This document shows, piece by piece, positions 58,934 to 64,000 of a stretch of 64,000 nt of DNA. The notes beneath the pieces were generated by a model. That model worked only from the letters and a program-made list of their open reading frames with translations. It was not told where the DNA came from and ran no database searches. Each line of letters begins with the position of its first letter. The first letter of the stretch is position 1. This DNA comes from Clavelina lepadiformis (Eukaryota > Chordata > Ascidiacea > Aplousobranchia > Clavelinidae): contig NC_135245.1 of NCBI RefSeq assembly GCF_947623445.1, positions 3,727,501 to 3,791,500 on the forward strand. Reading direction: 5' to 3'. A program made the position numbers and the translations under genes.

Positions 58934-61867
58934 CTGTATATATATAAAACAATATAAAACTGTTACAGGTTAGTTAAACATGCAATATTATATACTCAAT
59001 AACCCAGACATACACGCAATTTATATGTGACATAAAGTTTGTTTTAATTTAAGTAAAAAGAACATAATCTAGATTAAATTATTAAATATCATACAATAAA
59101 CAAACAATAGACAAAACAGTTATATATTCATGTAAATTGCAATTAAATAATATAAATTGCTTCACTTAAATCACATTACAAGTTTCAATAAAAGTACATT
59201 TACACATGATTACTCATCTAAGTCTTTTTTGTGTTATATAGCAACCTTTAAATAAACCTGCCGTGTGTATAAAATGCCAATCACTTCTAAGCTATTGGAC
59301 AAGTTTTCATAAAAGCAGGCTGTGGCAAATAATTTTTATGACAAAAATGCTCTGATTAATATACGAGAAAGTTTTGCCACTTATTACTATTACGTTTTAG
59401 ACAACGAGCACTCAAAACAGAAAGTTATACTCTGGATTTCATAATCTCCTTTTCAAATAATTTCATAGTTTTTCAAAGGTTTTATCTTTGATGCTTTTGT
59501 TTTAATGTTCTATTTGCACTACACTACAATAATTTTAATGGAACTACACCAGTATATATTGTAATCTATTCACCAACTTTTGAAAATTACTAATGTAGTC
59601 GAGTTCTATTGTGCAATATATTTATAATAAAATATGATAATGAAATACTAGCTTAATTGATATGCCACCAATAGATCTACAAATTGCCTTGTGAGGGTGC
59701 ATTTAAAAGTTTTCAATTAACAAAGTGCAAAATATTGCAGAGCATTGTTATACTACTTGCAGATTGTTAACAAATTTACTTAAATAAGCAGTGTTTAGAC
59801 AAAGAGTCGTAGTCATGGAGCATCTAGAGGAGTATTAAAAAACTAGAAACTTTTTCAATTGATCTATATAACTGACTAATTTCAGAGTTAACAATACCAA
59901 TCGGTATGTTACGATAACAGTGCTTTACAATTGCTCAAAATGACATATATATAATTACAACCAACCTAACTAACCGGTATTGGTAAACATAAAATATTTG
60001 GAGGTTATTGCACTCTATTCATTTTCAGCTGGTTTATTATCTTTATTCCTTTGCTGATGTAGAGCAAAACAATTATATCAGTTACCAGGGTATATGAAAG
60101 AATAACCGTAAGAATACTATGTACAGTAAGCTACCAATTTGGGTATTTAGTTCTAATTTTAAGTAATCTAGTACAGCAGTGTTAATACTGAACTTGTTAC
60201 AGAATAAAATTTATTAAGTTTTTATTTTTATGGCTTATTTTGCCTAAAGGTTGTTTCTTGTTCTCGATATTTATTTTATAAAACCAAACAGTATCGAGTT
60301 TACTTGTGTCATTGTTCAATAGAGTATCATTTATGTTGTCGTACTGCATTTCTGTCTGTTCTGACAGGTCATGGGCAAAATACTCTTACAAAACATTTGG
60401 AAAAAATGTATGATACGATAACATATGTTTACAAAGATAAATGATGTAGGTATTGATTTTGAAATGTGCGTAATAACAGACTTGCTCTCTTTGGGGACCA
60501 ACATATTTATTGTTTTTGTGCAAATAGCTAGAAAATCTTTGTCATCTACACAGAAAAACTTTAACCAATAACAATATTTATTCAATAAGTGCAGGAAACT
60601 TTATTGTAATAGACTCTTCTTACCTTCTTCTATGTATGCATAGTAGGCTAATTAAAGAACTACCAGGGCTACTAACTCGAACTAGTGCTCAATCAATTTT
60701 TTGAACTTAAACTCAAAAAATTCCTGAACTCAAACAGAAAAACTTAAACTTTTGATGAAATCGAACAAAAATGATTCTGCCGAACTTGAATAATTGTAAA
60801 TGCAAAATTCTGATTTGTGAAACCTTTGTGAAATTAACTCAAATAAAAAGCAATCGAGTTTACAGCCCTGCAAACCAAGACTGAAAAGTTTGTCAGCTTT
60901 CATGAAATCATGCGTGCAAAAACGCAAACTTTGACGTGATGGCGTGCACCATAGCCTCAATTATTTTTTGTTTATAATAAATAAACGTTCAAACAACCAG
61001 CTTTTCTTTGTTTATTATAAATCGGTGAGAAGATAAAAAATTTTGGCATGCACATTGATGAACCTACACAGCTGATGATGATGCTACACTAAAACAATCC
61101 ATAACGATCAAATCTTGAAATATGCTACTTTCTTATAGCTCCATTGAAAAAAGAGCCATCAAAAGTTTGCATGTCTTATAAAATAACCAAAGAATATAAT
61201 CATATAAGCATATATCTACTTCTTTACTATTCATCTTAGTATTTTGTCTAGTTAACCTAGCATATCCCTTGCCTAACCCACTGGATTTGGAATTATTTTA
61301 AAAGAAATTGTTGCAGCAAGATTTTAGGAAATCTTTTTAATAGGTGCATTTCCAGTATATGTTGATTAATTATAAATCGTCATAATATTTTAAATATTAA
61401 ATATTATAAAAATAGTCTCGAGCGTCGTGGCTCGTGTGGAACACTTTTCACAATGAAATTAGGGGGAGCATCGCCGTGGCAGTGGAAAAGGGTGTAGGTT
61501 AATTGAGAAATGGTGTTTTAGGCCAACAATACATTAAAAGTACGTTACTATTTCATAACCATTCAGCCATCTATTTTTCTTCAAGCTTTCCCTGGTCCAT
61601 TGAATGGTATGACCGTCACTTCCAATGAAAGAGCGTGTTTACACTGAAGCTTGCTCATGCGGAACTTGAGTAGATGCTATTAGCATAAACATCTTACACA
61701 TTAAACAATATTAGCACGCTTTAGATCCTACTTTTGGTTTCTACTGTACCGTGGTCTACAGTCTACACTGGTGACTTTGGAAGAGTCGTAGAAAAACTAC
61801 AGGAGCGCCCGTGTTAATTTCAGGCAATAAATTGGATCAACACTGAAACAAAGCTAAAAGTATTGGT

Positions 61868-62012
61868 TTTCCTTTAGCTTTGCGCTCTCATATCGGGCTC
61901 TGGTATTCAGGGTTTAATAAGGAATTCTGATTACGTCATAACTTTTTTGTATTATCTCATAAGTTTTTCATATCCCATTCCCATTCAGGTCTTCGTTGAA
62001 GTAAAAATTTTG
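61868..62012 (-). mobile_element. Small MITE family, copy 3 (divergent)
   Basis: It shares GATTACGTCATAACTTTTTT, a TATTATCTCATAA block and CCCATTCCCATTCAGGTCTT with 41960-42092, in the same order and orientation. The ends are eroded, so it is a relic. Confidence 0.55.
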
Positions 62013-63103
62013 AGACCCAAATATATTGGAATAAAATATTGTAATGAAGGGGGTATATTTTACCTTAACCTGTAAGGTTTACCCACCTACACTACAAAGT
62101 CTGTTTCCTTGTGTATTACTTAACAGTGAACTTTGATAGACTTCAGCAATAATGACACAGGAATGACTACTGTATAATCTGATTATATTTGAAGCTTCTT
62201 TGAACGAATACATCAAGATAGAACATTATAACAGCAACAGCACAGAGACATGTTGCGGCGTTGAACGTACGACTGAAAGAGGCTGAATGAATCGATTTGC
62301 ACGCACAAGGGAACAATCGATTACGTCACGTTATGCTTCACTGATTCCATAGATGAGAATTCTATGTTGTACACAATTTCATATTACATTAGGTGATATA
62401 TTTATCACAATATTATAAAGATCACAGCAGTGTACCTGGCATATGCCAGTTACTTGACCTGTTGTCTTCAACATTCCCACTCAAGTGGCTGCTCAGTGTG
62501 ACGGTCATTTTAACTCAACTTAAGCAGTCAATCTAATGTGCAACATTTAAAGTGCATACGCCTTCTGTTTAGAGTTTAGACCTATAATATACAAAATTTT
62601 GTGTTTTGATTTATTAAAATTGAAGGTAAACCTGCTGTTTTCAAACTGTAAAAATGTTTTCATGGCTTTTCCATCATAATCAAAATTTGAAGTGAAGCAT
62701 TCATGCTTGCTAGCCAAATGATTTTTGACAAACAGACAGGCGTTTTTGTTATTTGATAATAACTAGTTTGTAATTAATGTGATTTTTGCAACAAGTTATA
62801 TATGCAAACGAAATGCGGAAAAGAACTATATACTACCAAATTAGTAAAAATAATCGATCATTATATATATACATATGAACGCAATAGTCAAGTTTGTATA
62901 GGCCTATAAGTACTAAATTTGTATGTGGAATGGTATTATAATTAATTAATCTTTACCCTGAGAAAAGTCTTTGTGCAATTAAACCCGGCAATGATTCCTC
63001 ATCGCTTGAGACTCGGTTACAAATCTAGGGTTTCTGCAAGTTCTGATTACAAGTCATATGTTTTTGTTTTAGTTTTTATGTAGTATTGCCCGAATTTAGA
63101 ACT

Positions 63104-63262
63104 CTCCACCAGGCCCACTGAACAGGAGCAAGTGTCGCTAATGCCTTGCCTAGGAGCATTACAAAGGTACTGTATACCGCCACTAGGTGTCAAAGACAGA
63201 ACACAAGCCAAATTTATTGGGACCCCAGTGCTTGAACCTCTCGGCTACCGAGCCGACATACG
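63104..63262 (-). repeat. tRNA-derived SINE, copy 2
   Basis: On the minus strand the head reads GTCGGCTCGGTAGCCGAGAG with an A box TAGCCGAGAGG. The B box is degraded. The body, containing TTGCTCCTGTTCAGTGGGCC at its far end, aligns with the copy at 45028-45180. Two diverged copies 18 kb apart support a dispersed family. Confidence 0.7.
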
Positions 63263-63583
63263 TGCTTATATTTATTTGTAATAAACAAAAAAAACTAAGA
63301 AGGAAGCAGATGCTGTCTTGCCAGAATTTTGCTTCCGCACTTCCAATTTTGTATTGAAAGCTGCCATGCTTTCCAGTGTGATTACAAAATATATTTATAC
63401 AGTTTATTAGGGTAATCTCATGAACATATTTCTATTTTTTCGAGGTATTTTTATGCTTCTGATATATACAGATAAGTTGTTTATTTGTAGCTTATAATTT
63501 TACTGATACAAATCGATAATTTTTAAAAACAGGTTTTGATAGGAACTTGTTGCATTTTTTCGCTGTATGTATTTGCTTTTTAA

Positions 63584-64000
63584 ATGGCTGATGATGAAAA
63601 TATTTGCAATAAGGCCGATGGAGTGGAAGGTAATTCTATCCAAAATTCTTCCAATCCTGAGAGAAACTCAGACTTAGACACAAGTACTGTGCCGTCATCA
63701 ATCATAGCACACAATGTCACTGAAATTCAAAATAAAGAAACTGACCCCAATGAAGGTGACAAAGTGGATAAACTTACCAGCAGCCAAGAAGAAGATTCCA
63801 TTAAAACAGAGATACAAGCTTCCAGTTCCAATGCTTCAAAACCCAAGATTGTTTTACAGCGGCATCCATCTGCATCTGTAGAGCCTCGAACTTTGTCAAA
63901 AGTCAACTGCAATGAAAAAATTGTATGTTATTATGATGTATTAAGACCTGTTCTTATGAGTCTAGCTATGATAATTTAATTATATACATTTTGGGGCCCT
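63584..64000 (+). CDS. First coding exon of an unrecognised gene, truncated by window
   Basis: The ATG at 63584 opens a frame of 113 codons to 63922, where AAAATT/GTATGT is a good phase-0 donor. The frame runs only a little further before stopping, so splicing is likely. The peptide is hydrophilic, Ser/Asn/Glu-rich and probably disordered (for example SSQEEDSIKTEIQASSS). A basic patch, KPKIVLQRHPSASVEPRT, lies near its end. No domain is recognisable in this part, and the rest lies beyond the right edge. Confidence 0.6.

Larger units (their letters stand above)
58934..63583. other. 4.6-kb intergenic region
   Basis: AT-rich DNA between divergent genes with no supported gene. It holds a MITE relative (61868-62012) and a tRNA-derived SINE (63104-63262). 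One isolated acceptor-plus-short-frame on the minus strand near 60010-60058 (ending PAENE-stop) could be a terminal exon, but I found no partner exons. Open frames near 60331-60585 and 60730-60960 have no recognisable content. Confidence 0.5.

Noticed and set aside
60010..60058. Possible terminal exon on the minus strand (reading to PAENE-stop)
   Set aside because: A good acceptor exists but no upstream coding exon could be found to join it.
1..64000. CRISPR array, prokaryotic operon or viral insertion
   Set aside because: No regular repeat-spacer array, no ribosome-binding-site-led gene clusters and no recognisable viral polymerase or capsid frame; all genes are intron-containing or animal-specific.

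Overview
The window looks like a compact, AT-rich animal genome, most likely an invertebrate chordate (ascidian-like). Every clear gene is an animal family with GT/AG introns. The hexokinase gene keeps several exon lengths known from vertebrate hexokinases (163, 149, 120 and 156 nt). Non-coding space is filled with hAT-type MITEs, tRNA-derived SINEs and an unusual foldback element. Two neighbouring genes carry a 3' splice acceptor 4 nt before the ATG, which would fit spliced-leader trans-splicing. The species is inference; no rRNA or mitochondrial marker is present.

Layout. 1-9561 (-): TANGO1/MIA3, an ER-exit-site cargo receptor, with signal peptide, SH3-like domain and a 5.8-kb exon running off the left edge. 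11467-12626 (-): U1A/U2B''-type (SNF) spliceosomal protein. 13428-14216 (-): intronless PGAM5-like mitochondrial phosphatase. 17184-19005 (+): divergent GT10 alpha-1,3-fucosyltransferase. About 21.31-30.45 kb and 31.61-40.79 kb: a tandem segmental duplication. Each unit holds a BTB-BACK-kelch gene (+), an older BTB relic upstream of it, and the 3' part of a hexokinase gene (-). The right-hand hexokinase is complete (11 coding exons, 463 aa, 36522-42519). The left copy is a pseudogene cut inside exon 4 and frameshifted in exon 6. A 690-bp foldback element with a 9-bp target-site duplication sits between the units. 45771-46802 (+): RNFT-like membrane RING E3 ligase. 47348-48519 (+): unrecognised five-exon gene. 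49127-58477 (-): RIN-family Rab5 GEF with RH, VPS9 and RA regions but no SH2 domain and a long acidic tail. 63584-right edge (+): first exon of an unrecognised gene.

The genes do not form a pathway. MIA3, FUT, RIN and RNFT all act on the secretory or endosomal membrane system, but that is ordinary for a 64-kb animal window. The notable content is structural: the duplication with a 420-bp stretch of perfect identity suggesting gene conversion, the decayed hexokinase copy, the foldback element, several small repeat families present in two or three copies, and lineage changes in RIN and FUT. I found no clear candidate for a wholly new molecular system.
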